A stretch of DNA of 64,000 bases from Dermacoccus abyssi (GTDB lineage Bacteria > Actinomycetota > Actinomycetes > Actinomycetales > Dermatophilaceae): assembly GCF_034541975.1 (NCBI RefSeq), contig NZ_JAVYJM010000001.1; one strand, given 5' to 3'. Positions 17,216 through 25,544 of this stretch are shown here, one piece after another; the first letter of the stretch is position 1, and each line of letters starts with the position of its first letter. A program made the translations under genes and the position numbers. The notes beneath the pieces were generated by a model that ran no database searches, was not told where the DNA came from, and was given only the letters and a program-made list of their open reading frames with translations.

Positions 17216-17306
17216 CGGATACGCCCGGGCAAGCGCGGAAGCAGAGCTTCCGGCGCACCCCGCGTGCGAGGTTCGCGCACGGGTAGCGACCTTTCGAGGA
17301 GTTGTC

Positions 17307-18632
17307 ATGAGCGCTCAGGACTGGGCTTTCGAGACCAAGCAGATCCACGCCGGCCAGGTGCCGGACGGGGATACCGGATCGCGCGCGCTGCCGATCTACC
17401 AGACGACCTCGTTCGTCTTCGACTCCGCCGAGACGGCGGCCAACCGCTTCGGCCTGTCCGACCTCGGCCCCATCTACACCCGGATCGGCAACCCGACGTC
17501 GCAGGCCGTCGAGGAGCGCATCGCGGCGCTCGAGGGTGGCGTCGGTGCGCTGCTGTTGGCCTCCGGCCAGGCCGCGACGACGTTCGCCATCCTCAACGTC
17601 GCGCAGGCAGGCGACCACGTCGTCGCGTCGGCCGCGCTCTACGGCGGTACGTACAACCTGCTCAAGTACACGCTGAAGCGTCTCGGTGTGGAGACCACCT
17701 TCGTCGAGGACATCGGTGACCTCGACGCGTGGAGGAACGCGATCCGCCCGAACACCAAGCTGCTGTTCGGCGAGACGCTGAGCAACCCCGACCAGAAGGT
17801 CCTCGACGTCGCGGGTGTTGCCGGTGTCGCCCACGACGCCGGCCTGCCGCTGTTCGTCGACAACACCGTCGCGACGCCGTACCTGCTGCGCCCGATCGAG
17901 CACGGCGCGGACGTCGTCATCCACTCGGCGACGAAGTACCTCGGCGGCCACGGCACGTCGATCGCCGGCGTGCTCGTGGACGCCGGAACGTTCGACTACG
18001 CCAAGGAGCCGGAGAAGTTCCCGCAGTTCAACGAGCCGAGCGAGAGCTACCACGGTCTCGTTTTCGCCCGCGATCTCGGCGTCGGTTCGGCGCTCGGCGC
18101 GAACCTCGCGTTCATCCTCAAGGCACGCGTCGAACTGCTGCGTGATCTCGGCTCCGCCGTGTCGCCGTTCAACGCGTTCCTCATCGCGCAGGGCCTCGAG
18201 ACCCTGTCGCTGCGCGTCGAGCGTCACGTCGAGAACGCGAAGAAGGTCGTCGCGTACCTGAGCGAGCACGCGCAGGTCGAGAAGGTCTTCTACGCCTCGA
18301 AGGACGACAGCCCGTACAAGGAGCTGGCCGACCGCTACCTGCCCACCGGTTCCGGTGCAGTGTTCTCCTTCGAGATCGCCGGCGGCATCGACGCGGGCAA
18401 GGCGTTCGTCGACGCTCTCGAACTGCACTCGCACGTGGCCAACATCGGTGACGTGCGCTCGCTCGCCATCCACCCGGCGACGACGACGCACAGCCAGGGC
18501 AGTGACGACGACCGCCGCGGCGCCGGCGTCACGCCCGGCCTCGTGCGGCTGTCGGTCGGCATCGAGAACGCGAACGACATCATCGCCGACCTCGACAAGG
18601 GGTTCGCGGCCGCGAAGGCTGCCTCCGCCTGA
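17307..18632 (+). CDS. metY: O-acetylhomoserine sulfhydrylase (PLP-dependent)
   Basis: Makes homocysteine from O-acetyl-L-homoserine and sulfide, in methionine synthesis. The 441-residue length is that of MetY; cystathionine gamma-synthases are nearer 390. The PLP lysine is Lys210 in 'VIHSATKYLGGHGT'. 'SGQAATTFAILN', 'YGGTYNLL' and 'RSLAIHPATTTHSQ' fit the Cys/Met metabolism family. The ATG at 17307 follows a GAGGAG ribosome site. The SAM-IV riboswitch directly upstream supports a methionine-pathway role. No homoserine acetyltransferase gene follows; a strong hairpin ends the transcript. Confidence 0.94.
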   Translation: MSAQDWAFETKQIHAGQVPDGDTGSRALPIYQTTSFVFDSAETAANRFGLSDLGPIYTRIGNPTSQAVEERIAALEGGVGALLLASGQAATTFAILNVAQAGDHVVASAALYGGTYNLLKYTLKRLGVETTFVEDIGDLDAWRNAIRPNTKLLFGETLSNPDQKVLDVAGVAGVAHDAGLPLFVDNTVATPYLLRPIEHGADVVIHSATKYLGGHGTSIAGVLVDAGTFDYAKEPEKFPQFNEPSESYHGLVFARDLGVGSALGANLAFILKARVELLRDLGSAVSPFNAFLIAQGLETLSLRVERHVENAKKVVAYLSEHAQVEKVFYASKDDSPYKELADRYLPTGSGAVFSFEIAGGIDAGKAFVDALELHSHVANIGDVRSLAIHPATTTHSQGSDDDRRGAGVTPGLVRLSVGIENANDIIADLDKGFAAAKAASA

Positions 18633-18652
18633 TCGCAGGCACCACCGGACAA

Positions 18653-18693
18653 CGACGAAGCCGCCGCCCCGATTCGGGGCGGCGGCTTCGTCG
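18653..18693. terminator. Bidirectional hairpin between metY and thrS
   Basis: Arms 18653-18670 and 18676-18693 pair perfectly over 18 bp with a GATTC loop. The arms read CGACGAAGCCGCCGCCCC and its complement. It lies between the convergent stops of metY (18632) and thrS (18703), so it can end both transcripts. Confidence 0.85.
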
Positions 18694-18702
18694 CTGTGCG
18701 GA

Positions 18703-20718
18703 TCAAGCCTCGGAAGGTGCCTCGGCCGCCGTCGGCGACGTGTTGTTGCGCGAGGCGATGTACGCGGCGATCTCGGCCACGGCCTCGTCGACCGGCACAC
18801 CGTTCTTCTGCGAGCCGTCGCGGTAGCGGAAGCTGACGGCTCCGTTGTCGCGGTCCTCCTCGCCGGCGATGAGGATGAACGGCGCCTTCGACTTCGAGGC
18901 GTTGCGGATCTTCTTCGGGAAGCGGTCGTCGCTCGTGTCGATCTCGACGCGCACGCCGGCCCGACGCAGCTTCTCGCCCACCTCGCCGAGGTAGTCGTAG
19001 TACTCCTCCGCGACCGGAACCCCGAGCACCTGGACCGGTGCGAGCCACGCCGGGAACTGTCCCGCGTAGTGCTCGACGAGCACACCGAGGAAGCGCTCGA
19101 TCGAACCGAACTTCGCCGAGTGGATCATGACCGGCTGCTGACGCGTGCCGTCCTGAGCCTGGAACTCGAGGCCGAAGCGCTCGGGCATGTTGAAGTCGTA
19201 CTGGATCGTCGACATCTGCCACGTACGGCCGATGGCGTCACGTGCCTGCACGGAGATCTTCGGGCCGTAGAAGGCTGCGCCGCCCGGGTCGGGCACGAGC
19301 TCGAGGCCCGAGGCGTTCGCGACGTCGGCGAGCACCTGCGTCGCGACCTCCCACTGCTCGTCGGTGCCGATGAACTTGTCCTTCTTGTCGCCGTCCTCGT
19401 CACGCGTCGACAGCTCGAGGTAGAAGTCATTCAGCCCGAAGTCACGCAGCAGCCCGAGGATGAAGTCGAGCAGGTGCTTGATCTCGCCCGGCGCCTGCTC
19501 CGGCGTCACGTAGGAGTGGGAGTCGTCCTGGGTGATCATGCGCACGCGTGTGAGGCCCGAGAGAACGCCGGACTTCTCGTCGCGGTAGACCGTGCCGAAC
19601 TCGAAGAAGCGCAGCGGCAGCTCACGGTAGGAGCGTCCGCGCGACCGGAAGATCTCGTTGTGCATCGGGCAGTTCATCGCCTTGAGGCGGTACTTCTGCC
19701 CGTCGAGGTCGAGCGGCGGGAACATGCCGTCGGCGTAGTACGGCAGGTGACCCGAGGTGTAGAAGAGGTCTTCCTTCGACACGTGCGGCGTGCCGACGTA
19801 GCTGAAGCCCTCTTCGATGTGGCGACGGCGGACGTAGTCCTCCATCTCCCGCTTGATGATGCCGCCCTTGGGGTGGAACACGGGCAGGCCGGGGCCGATG
19901 TTCTCGGGGAAGCTGAACAGGTCCATCTCCGCGCCCAGCTTGCGGTGGTCACGCTTCTCGGCCTCGGCGAGACGCTCGAGGTAGGCCTTGAGCTCGTCCT
20001 TCGTGGGCCACGCGGTGCCGTAGACGCGCTGCAGCTGGGGGTTCTTCTCGCTGCCGCGCCAGTAGGCGGCAGCCGAGCGCATGAGCTTGAACGCGTTGCC
20101 GAGCACCTTCGTCGACGGCACATGCGGGCCGCGGCACAGGTCGCCCCAGGCGACGCTGCCGTCACGACGGACGTTGTCGTAGATCGTCAGTTCACCGCCG
20201 CCGACCTCGGCCTCTGCGCCCTCGGCGGCATCGGCCGCGTTGCCCTTGAGGCCGATGAGCTCGCACTTGTACGGCTCGTCCTTGAGCTCCTCGAGGCCCT
20301 CGGCGTCGGTGATGACGCGACGACGGAAGGTCTGGCCCTCGTTGACGATCTTGAGCATTGCCTTCTCGAGCTTCTTGAGGTCGTCGGGGGTGAACGCCTC
20401 TGCCACGTCGAAGTCGTAATAGAAACCGTCGGTGATGGGCGGACCGATGCCGAGCTTGGCGTCGGGGTTGGCCTGCTGCACTGCCTGGGCGAGCACGTGC
20501 GCGGCGGAGTGACGCAGGACGGCGAGGCCCTCGGGCTCCCGTGCCGTGACGGGCTCGACGACGGCGCCGGCCGGCACCTCGCGGTGCAGATCCCACAGGT
20601 CGCCGTCGACCCGCATGACGAGGACGGCCTTGTCGTCGCCGAACAGGTCCGTGCCCGTCGTCCCGGCCTCCACCTCGCGCTGGTCACCGGCGACGGTCAG
20701 GGTGATCTGTTCGGACAC
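18703..20718 (-). CDS. thrS: Threonyl-tRNA synthetase
   Basis: Class II synthetase that charges tRNA-Thr. The 671-residue protein has an N-terminal TGS domain, the editing domain with 'LRHSAAHVLAQA', and the catalytic core with 'FHPKGGIIKREMEDYVRRRH' (motif 1), 'FRSRGRSYRELPLRFFEFGTVYRDEKSG' (motif 2), the zinc Cys in 'MNCPMHNEIF', and a C-terminal anticodon-binding domain ('VLGVPVAEEYYDY'). The start is a GTG at 20718 with AAGGAG 8 bases before it. No T-box leader is seen in the 100 bases to the kinase stop. In many actinobacteria thrS lies just before a HIT-pgsA run; here metY and two small genes are interposed. Confidence 0.97.
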   Translation of the reverse strand: MSEQITLTVAGDQREVEAGTTGTDLFGDDKAVLVMRVDGDLWDLHREVPAGAVVEPVTAREPEGLAVLRHSAAHVLAQAVQQANPDAKLGIGPPITDGFYYDFDVAEAFTPDDLKKLEKAMLKIVNEGQTFRRRVITDAEGLEELKDEPYKCELIGLKGNAADAAEGAEAEVGGGELTIYDNVRRDGSVAWGDLCRGPHVPSTKVLGNAFKLMRSAAAYWRGSEKNPQLQRVYGTAWPTKDELKAYLERLAEAEKRDHRKLGAEMDLFSFPENIGPGLPVFHPKGGIIKREMEDYVRRRHIEEGFSYVGTPHVSKEDLFYTSGHLPYYADGMFPPLDLDGQKYRLKAMNCPMHNEIFRSRGRSYRELPLRFFEFGTVYRDEKSGVLSGLTRVRMITQDDSHSYVTPEQAPGEIKHLLDFILGLLRDFGLNDFYLELSTRDEDGDKKDKFIGTDEQWEVATQVLADVANASGLELVPDPGGAAFYGPKISVQARDAIGRTWQMSTIQYDFNMPERFGLEFQAQDGTRQQPVMIHSAKFGSIERFLGVLVEHYAGQFPAWLAPVQVLGVPVAEEYYDYLGEVGEKLRRAGVRVEIDTSDDRFPKKIRNASKSKAPFILIAGEEDRDNGAVSFRYRDGSQKNGVPVDEAVAEIAAYIASRNNTSPTAAEAPSEA

Positions 20719-20776
20719 GGGAGGTCTCCTTGGAAGTCGGGATGGGGGCGCACCTGCGCCGACCCGATGCAAGGTT

Positions 20777-20807
20777 ACCGGCTCCCCGAAGTGCCGGGCG
20801 AGCCGGT
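20777..20807 (-). terminator. Possible hairpin between the kinase gene and thrS
   Basis: ACCGGCTC (20777-20784) pairs with GAGCCGGT (20800-20807) around a GC-rich loop. It lies between the kinase stop and the thrS start on the same strand. No T-run follows, so it could be a weak terminator or a leader hairpin of thrS. Confidence 0.35.
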
Positions 20808-20818
20808 TTGCCGCGCGA

Positions 20819-21850
20819 TCAGAGGCTGTTGACGATGACGGCGGCGAGGCCGCTCGCCACGAGGACCAGGACGACGAGGACCGCGACGAGGAACGTCGAC
20901 ATCCCGCCGCCGCTCGGCGCAGGTGCGGGACGCGGCGCCGCTCTGGCGCTGGCGACACGTGCCGGGGACGCCTGATGCGCGCGCGGCGGGGCACTGGGTC
21001 GGGCCGGCGCCGGTGCGGGGCGTCCGGAGCCGCCGGCCGCAGCACGACGGCGTTCCTTCTTGATGGCCGCGATCCACTCGCCCGCCGACGGCGGACGCTC
21101 GGCAGGGTCCTTGCGAAGCGCCCACCGGATGGCGGCGTCCACGCGCGGCGTCACCCCGTCGACGCGGCCGACGAGCGACGGCGCCTTCGCGTGGCGGTGG
21201 GCCTGGCGCAGTTCCTCGAGTTCCCGCCCCGCGAAGGGCGGTTCGCCCGTGAGCGCGTAGTAGAGGACGCAGCCGAGGGCGTAGACGTCCACCGCGGGCC
21301 CGTCCTCGGATGATGCGGTGAAGCGCTCGGGCGCCATGTAGGCCCACGACCCGAGAATCTGGGAACCGGCGGCTACCTTGTGGCGGTCGACGACGGCGAT
21401 ACCGAAGTCGGCGAGGTAGACGAATCCCTTGCGGTCGACGAGGAGGTTGGCGGGCTTCACGTCGCGGTGGACGACGCCGGCGGCGTGCGCGTCGTCGAGG
21501 GCCGAGGCGGCCTGCTCGACGATCTCGATGGCCGTACCGAGAGACGCCGGCCCGAACTGACGCACGACGCCCGAGAGGGAGTGCCCGTCGACGTAACGCA
21601 TGTCGAGGTAGGCCTGGTCGTCGATCTCGCCGTAGTTGTGGATCGGCACGATGTGCGGCGAGTTCATACGCCCCACGAGGTCGGCCTCGCGGCGGAAGAG
21701 CTTGAGGTAGTCGGCCTCGTCGGCCTCCTGGTCGGCAATCACCTTGAGCGCGACGACACGGTCGTAGCGCGTGTCGCGGGCCCGCCAGACACGCCCCATG
21801 CCGCCCTGCCCGATGACGTCGAGCAGTTCGTACGGTCCTAGGTGTTGCAC
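20819..21850 (-). CDS. Membrane-anchored Ser/Thr protein kinase
   Basis: Hanks-type kinase of 343 residues. The catalytic domain (about 5-260) has the Gly loop 'IGQGGMGRVW', Lys36 in 'VVALKVIAD', catalytic 'HRDVKPANLL' with Asp130, 'DFG' at 148-150 and 'MAPERF' before the activation segment end. A Pro/Ala/Ser-rich linker of about 60 residues precedes one C-terminal membrane helix ('FLVAVLVVLVLVASGLAAVIV') and only three more residues. It therefore has no external sensor domain, unlike PknB. The GTG start at 21850 has GGGGAGG upstream. An open frame further upstream crosses the argG terminator and is rejected. Its target is unknown. Confidence 0.92.
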   Translation of the reverse strand: MQHLGPYELLDVIGQGGMGRVWRARDTRYDRVVALKVIADQEADEADYLKLFRREADLVGRMNSPHIVPIHNYGEIDDQAYLDMRYVDGHSLSGVVRQFGPASLGTAIEIVEQAASALDDAHAAGVVHRDVKPANLLVDRKGFVYLADFGIAVVDRHKVAAGSQILGSWAYMAPERFTASSEDGPAVDVYALGCVLYYALTGEPPFAGRELEELRQAHRHAKAPSLVGRVDGVTPRVDAAIRWALRKDPAERPPSAGEWIAAIKKERRRAAAGGSGRPAPAPARPSAPPRAHQASPARVASARAAPRPAPAPSGGGMSTFLVAVLVVLVLVASGLAAVIVNSL

Positions 21851-21922
21851 GCGGACACCTCCCCTTTCTCGCGGCGAGGCCAACCTTACGGTCTTGTCCT
21901 GCTTCGCCTCGCGTGTACGCGC

Positions 21923-21965
21923 CGAACGCCGGGTCACCCCCTACTTGCGGGTGACCCGGCGTTCG
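21923..21965 (-). terminator. Hairpin downstream of argG
   Basis: Arms 21923-21939 and 21949-21965 pair perfectly over 17 bp (CGAACGCCGGGTCACCC and its complement) with a 9-base loop. It lies 18 bases past the argG stop and before the kinase start. A good T-run is lacking, as is common for actinobacterial hairpin terminators. Confidence 0.7.
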
Positions 21966-21983
21966 CTTCGACTCGTTCGCGGG

Positions 21984-23402
21984 TCAGTCGGTTCCGAACT
22001 CCATCGCCGCTTCGTCGAGGGCGATCGCCTCGGCGTCCGCGTTGGGGTTGGACGCGATCTGCTTCGCGCCGCCCGGCTCGAGCTGGCCGACGAGGTCGGT
22101 CTGCGCGCGGCCCAGGCCGCCCGAGGCGGCGTAGAACTCGAGCTTCTCGCGGGTGTCGGCGATGTCGAGGTTGCGCATCGTGAGCTGACCGATGCGGTCG
22201 ACGGGACCGAACGCCGCGTTCTCGGTGCGCTCCATCGACAGCTTCTCCGGGTGGTAGCTGAAGTTCTCGCCGACGGTGTTGACGATGGAGTAGTCCTCAC
22301 CGCGACGCAGGCGCAGCGTCACCTCACCGGTGACAGCGGTGGCGACCCAGCGCAGCAGACCCTCGCGGATCATGAGCGACTGCGGGTCGAACCAACGGCC
22401 TTCGTAGAGCAGGCGGCCGAGGCGACGACCGTCGTTGTGGTACGCAGCGATGGTGTCCTCGTTGTGCACGGCGTTGAGCAGTCGCTCGAAGGCCGTGAAG
22501 ATGAGCGCCATGCCGGGGGCTTCGTAGATGCCGCGCGACTTGGCCTCGATGATGCGGTTCTCGATCTGGTCGCTCATACCGAGGCCATGACGACCACCGA
22601 CGGCGTTGGCCTCCTGGAACAGCGCGACGACGTCGCCGCCGAAGTCGTCGCCGTTGATGGCGACGGGCAGTCCGCGTTCGAAGCGAACGGTGACGTCCTC
22701 GGTCTCGATCTCGACGGACGGATCCCAGTGGGCCACACCCATGATCGGCGAGACGATCTCCATCGACTCGTCGAGGTGCTCGAGGGTCTTGGCCTCATGC
22801 GTGGCGCCGAGGATGTTGGCGTCCGTGGAGTAGGCCTTCTCGGCCGAGTCGCGGTAGGGCAGACCGTGCTCGGTGAGCCACTCGGACATCTCCTGACGGC
22901 CACCGAGCTCGGTGACGAAGTCGGCGTCCAGCCACGGCTTGTAGATGCGCAGCCCTGGGTTCGCGAGCAGACCGTAGCGGTAGAAACGCTCGATGTCGTT
23001 GCCCTTGAAGGTGGAGCCGTCACCCCAGATGGAGACGCCGTCCTCCTGCATGGCGCGCACGAGGAGCGTGCCCGTCACGGCGCGGCCCAGCGGCGTCGTG
23101 TTGAAGTAGGTGCGACCGCCCGAGCGGATGTGGAAGGCACCGCACGCGATGGCGGCAAGACCCTCCTCGACGAGGGCCTTCTTGCAGTCGACGAGACGCG
23201 AGAGCTCGGCACCGTACTGCCCGGCGCGGCCGGGGATGCCCTCGATGTCGTCCTCGTCGTACTGACCGAGGTCGGCCGTGTAGGTGCAGGGAACGGCGCC
23301 CTTGTCGCGCATCCACGCCACAGCGACGGACGTGTCGAGGCCACCGGAGAACGCGATGCCGACGCGCTCGCCGGTCGGCAGTGAAGTCAGAACCTTGGAC
23401 AT
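21984..23402 (-). CDS. argG: Argininosuccinate synthase (long, E. coli-like type)
   Basis: Joins citrulline and aspartate with ATP in arginine synthesis. The 472-residue protein has the PP-loop 'GIAFSGGLDTSVAVAWM' near residue 15 and 'IWGDGSTFKGNDIERFYRYGLL'. It resembles the approximately 450-residue E. coli enzyme. The roughly 400-residue form found in mycobacteria and streptomycetes lacks these stretches in this form. The ATG at 23402 sits 8 bases after a TAGAGT -10 element, so the mRNA may be leaderless. No other arg genes lie nearby. A palindrome overlaps the -35 region. Confidence 0.95.
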   Translation of the reverse strand: MSKVLTSLPTGERVGIAFSGGLDTSVAVAWMRDKGAVPCTYTADLGQYDEDDIEGIPGRAGQYGAELSRLVDCKKALVEEGLAAIACGAFHIRSGGRTYFNTTPLGRAVTGTLLVRAMQEDGVSIWGDGSTFKGNDIERFYRYGLLANPGLRIYKPWLDADFVTELGGRQEMSEWLTEHGLPYRDSAEKAYSTDANILGATHEAKTLEHLDESMEIVSPIMGVAHWDPSVEIETEDVTVRFERGLPVAINGDDFGGDVVALFQEANAVGGRHGLGMSDQIENRIIEAKSRGIYEAPGMALIFTAFERLLNAVHNEDTIAAYHNDGRRLGRLLYEGRWFDPQSLMIREGLLRWVATAVTGEVTLRLRRGEDYSIVNTVGENFSYHPEKLSMERTENAAFGPVDRIGQLTMRNLDIADTREKLEFYAASGGLGRAQTDLVGQLEPGGAKQIASNPNADAEAIALDEAAMEFGTD

Positions 23403-23409
23403 GCCGCCG

Positions 23410-23439
23410 ACTCTATCGGCCCAATGACTAGTTATGCAA
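23410..23439 (-). promoter_or_regulatory. Putative argG promoter
   Basis: Read on the minus strand, TTGCAT (23439-23434) and TAGAGT (23415-23410) are separated by 18 bases. The -10 ends 7 bases before the argG ATG, which suggests a leaderless or near-leaderless transcript. Confidence 0.5.
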
Positions 23440-23451
23440 AACGATCGCATA
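23433..23451. promoter_or_regulatory. Operator-like palindrome over the argG -35 region
   Basis: TATGC and GCATA arms are separated by 9 bases and overlap the predicted -35 of argG. The AT-rich TGCATA half-site resembles ARG boxes reported in streptomycetes, so ArgR repression is possible. The divergent mobA gene starts 74 bases away and could share it. This is inference from position and half-site only. Confidence 0.4.
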
Positions 23452-23524
23452 CCTACTCATTTGCGCGTTCATGGGCGCGTTCCAGACTATCGGGGGCGCC
23501 GGCGCTTGCGGGCATGATGGGCGC

Positions 23525-24145
23525 ATGGATACCGCTGCGGGACAGGCCGGAACGAGCTTCGACGCGGTCGTCCTCGTCGGCGGCCGCGGTTCGCGTCTCG
23601 GCGGCGTCGACAAGGCCGCTCTCGACCTCGGAGGGCACCCACTCGTCGACGCCTCGCTGAACGCTGCTCGGGGCGCGCGGACGCTCGTCGTCGTCGGTCG
23701 AACCTCGGCGCCACTCCCCTCACGCGCGGTCCTCACCCAGGAGGAACCGGCCGGATCGGGCCCCGCAGCCGGGTTCGCCCGAGGCCTGACATCGATTACC
23801 GACCCGGCCTCCTGGACACTGCTCCTTGGCTGCGACGTGCCGGGGGCTGGCGACGCGGTGCGTCGCCTGCTCAATGCCAGCGCCGCTGGTGCCGTCGCTG
23901 ATGTTGACGGGTTCGTCCTCACCGACGCCGACGGGCGCGCGCAGTGGATGCTCGGGCTCTACCGGACAGCCTCGGTTCGGGTCGCCGTCGACGCTTCCGC
24001 CGCGACGAACCTGTCGATGCGCGCGCTGTTCACCGGGCTCGATCTCGTCCTCGTACGTCCGGCAGGCCCGGAGTGGCACGACATCGACACGTGGGCCGAC
24101 CACGCCGCGTGGACCGAACGCCTCGACCCGCAGCGGCCGGCCTGA
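23525..24145 (+). CDS. mobA: Molybdenum cofactor guanylyltransferase-like protein (MobA)
   Basis: Nucleotidyltransferase that probably attaches GMP (or CMP) to molybdopterin. The 206-residue protein has the start 'VVLVGGRGSRLGGVDKAAL', matching the L-x-G-G-x-S/G-x-R-x-G-x-D-K loop, then 'LLGCDVPGAG' with the metal-binding Asp, and a C-terminal 'GPEWHDIDTWADHA'. Length fits MobA. The ATG at 23525 is the first before the domain. The downstream DUF6457 gene and the moaA-moaE genes support a molybdenum cofactor role. Confidence 0.85.
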   Translation: MDTAAGQAGTSFDAVVLVGGRGSRLGGVDKAALDLGGHPLVDASLNAARGARTLVVVGRTSAPLPSRAVLTQEEPAGSGPAAGFARGLTSITDPASWTLLLGCDVPGAGDAVRRLLNASAAGAVADVDGFVLTDADGRAQWMLGLYRTASVRVAVDASAATNLSMRALFTGLDLVLVRPAGPEWHDIDTWADHAAWTERLDPQRPA

Positions 24146-24173
24146 CTCCCGTCCCGAAGTCGCGGCGGTCGCT

Positions 24174-24236
24174 TGGGCCGACTTTCCTGCGCTTGGGCCG
24201 ACTCGGCCTCGGCCCAACCGCATCGAAGTCTGCCCA
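24174..24236. repeat. Intergenic imperfect palindrome, family copy 1
   Basis: Arms 24174-24201 and 24209-24236 pair over 28 positions with about five mismatches. The left arm contains CTGCGCTTGGGCCGA and the right arm its near complement. The same words (TTGGGCAGA, CCTGCGG, TTGGGCCGA) recur at 37407-37473. It lies between mobA and the DUF6457 gene. Confidence 0.6.
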
Positions 24237-24272
24237 CCGGGATGACGACAGTGCGCTGACATCATGGTGACC

Positions 24273-24527
24273 ATGAGCACCCACCCCGAGCAGTGGACCC
24301 GCTGGGTCGAGAAGGCCTGCACCGCGCTGGACCTCGACCCGGCAGATGTCGACATCGATCTCGTCCACGAGCTGTCGAAGAACGTCTCGCACGAGGTGAC
24401 GCGGCCACTGGCGCCGGTCTCGAGCTACCTCCTCGGCATCGCCGTCGGGCGACGCCTCGAGCGGGGCGAGCCCGTGGACGCCGCGGCTCAGCGCGAAATC
24501 GCGGACCGCGTTCCGCTCACCGACTGA
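24273..24527 (+). CDS. DUF6457 domain protein
   Basis: Small acidic protein of 84 residues ('MSTHPEQWTRWVEKACTALD'), with 'VDIDLVHELSKNVSHEVTRPLAPVSSYL' and 'LLGIAVGRR' that match the DUF6457 pattern. Members are usually found beside mobA or moa genes in actinobacteria. The function is unknown; a helper of molybdopterin handling is only suggested by neighbours. ATGs at 24264 and 24273 are both possible. It converges on moaA, whose stop is 19 bases away. Confidence 0.75.
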   Translation: MSTHPEQWTRWVEKACTALDLDPADVDIDLVHELSKNVSHEVTRPLAPVSSYLLGIAVGRRLERGEPVDAAAQREIADRVPLTD

Positions 24528-24545
24528 CGTCGTGCGCTGATCGAC

Positions 24546-25544
24546 TCAGCCGCCGATGGCACTCATCGGGCGTGGCGGCTGCAGGAAGCCTGGCTCGTTG
24601 ATGCCGTGTCCGGGCAGCTTGCCTGCGAGGCACTCGTGGATCTTCGCGGTGATCTCGTCGTCGCTCGCGCCGGAGCGCAGGATGTCGCGCAGGTTCGTCT
24701 CCGTGCGCGAGAACAGGCACGAGCGCAGCTGGCCGTCGGAGGTGAGGCGCAGGCGGTCGCACGCCCCGCAGAACGGCATGGTGACGCTCGCGACGACGCC
24801 GACGCGGGCGGGGCCACCGTCGACCTCGAACAGTTCGGCCGGTGCGGCACCGCGGCCAGGCACCTCCGTGAGCGTGTGGTGCGCGCGCAGGGCATCGAGG
24901 ATCTCGGCGCCCGTGATCATTTCGGTGCGCGACCAGATGTGCCCGCCGTCGAGCGGCATCTGCTCGATGAAGCGCAGTTCGTAGCCTTCACGGATCGCCC
25001 ACTCGAGCAGGTCGTTCGCTTCGTCGTCGTTCTCACCGCGCAGCAGCACGGTGTTGACCTTGATCGGCTCGAAACCGATAGCGCGGGCGGCGTCGAGACC
25101 GGCCATGACGTCGTCGAAGCGGCCCCGACGGGTCATCGTCTTGAAGCGCTCCGGGTCGAGGGTGTCGAGGCTGACGTTGAGCCGCGCAAGTCCCGCTTCC
25201 CGAAGCGGTTCCGCGAGACGGGCAAGGCCGATGCCGTTCGTCGTCATCGAGATCTCGGGGTGCCCCTCCGGCCCCTCGAGTGCCGCGAGACCTTCGACGA
25301 TGGCGACGATGTCGGGGCGCAGAAGCGGCTCTCCCCCGGTGAGCCGGATCTCGGCGATGCCGGCCTCCACCGCAACGCGCGCGATGGTGAGCATCTCCTC
25401 GAGGGTGAGCAGCGTCGGTTTCGGTGCGAGCGGCACACCGTCCGCCGGCATGCAGTAGGTGCAGCGCAGGTTGCACTTGTCCGTGAGCGAGATGCGCAGG
25501 TCGCGGTGGACGCGTCCGAAGGAATCGACCAGCCCGTGGGTCAT
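24546..25544 (-). CDS. moaA: GTP 3',8-cyclase MoaA (radical SAM)
   Basis: First enzyme of molybdopterin synthesis; rearranges GTP using a SAM radical. The 332-residue protein has the N-terminal cluster motif 'DKCNLRCTYCMP' (Cys24, 28, 31), the SAM-binding 'LTGGEPLLRPDI', and the C-terminal second cluster 'MPFCGACDRLRLTSDGQLRSCLF'. It ends with the functionally important 'Gly-Gly' tail ('MSAIGG'). The ATG at 25544 overlaps the moaE stop (ATGA). An upstream frame over moaE is rejected. Confidence 0.96.
   Translation of the reverse strand: MTHGLVDSFGRVHRDLRISLTDKCNLRCTYCMPADGVPLAPKPTLLTLEEMLTIARVAVEAGIAEIRLTGGEPLLRPDIVAIVEGLAALEGPEGHPEISMTTNGIGLARLAEPLREAGLARLNVSLDTLDPERFKTMTRRGRFDDVMAGLDAARAIGFEPIKVNTVLLRGENDDEANDLLEWAIREGYELRFIEQMPLDGGHIWSRTEMITGAEILDALRAHHTLTEVPGRGAAPAELFEVDGGPARVGVVASVTMPFCGACDRLRLTSDGQLRSCLFSRTETNLRDILRSGASDDEITAKIHECLAGKLPGHGINEPGFLQPPRPMSAIGG

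Noticed and set aside
20719..20818. T-box leader for thrS
   Set aside because: No T-box sequence or specifier hairpin is seen; only one short hairpin is present in 100 bases.
21851..21937. Upstream start for the kinase gene
   Set aside because: The extra 29 codons cross the argG terminator hairpin, and the GTG at 21850 has a good ribosome site.
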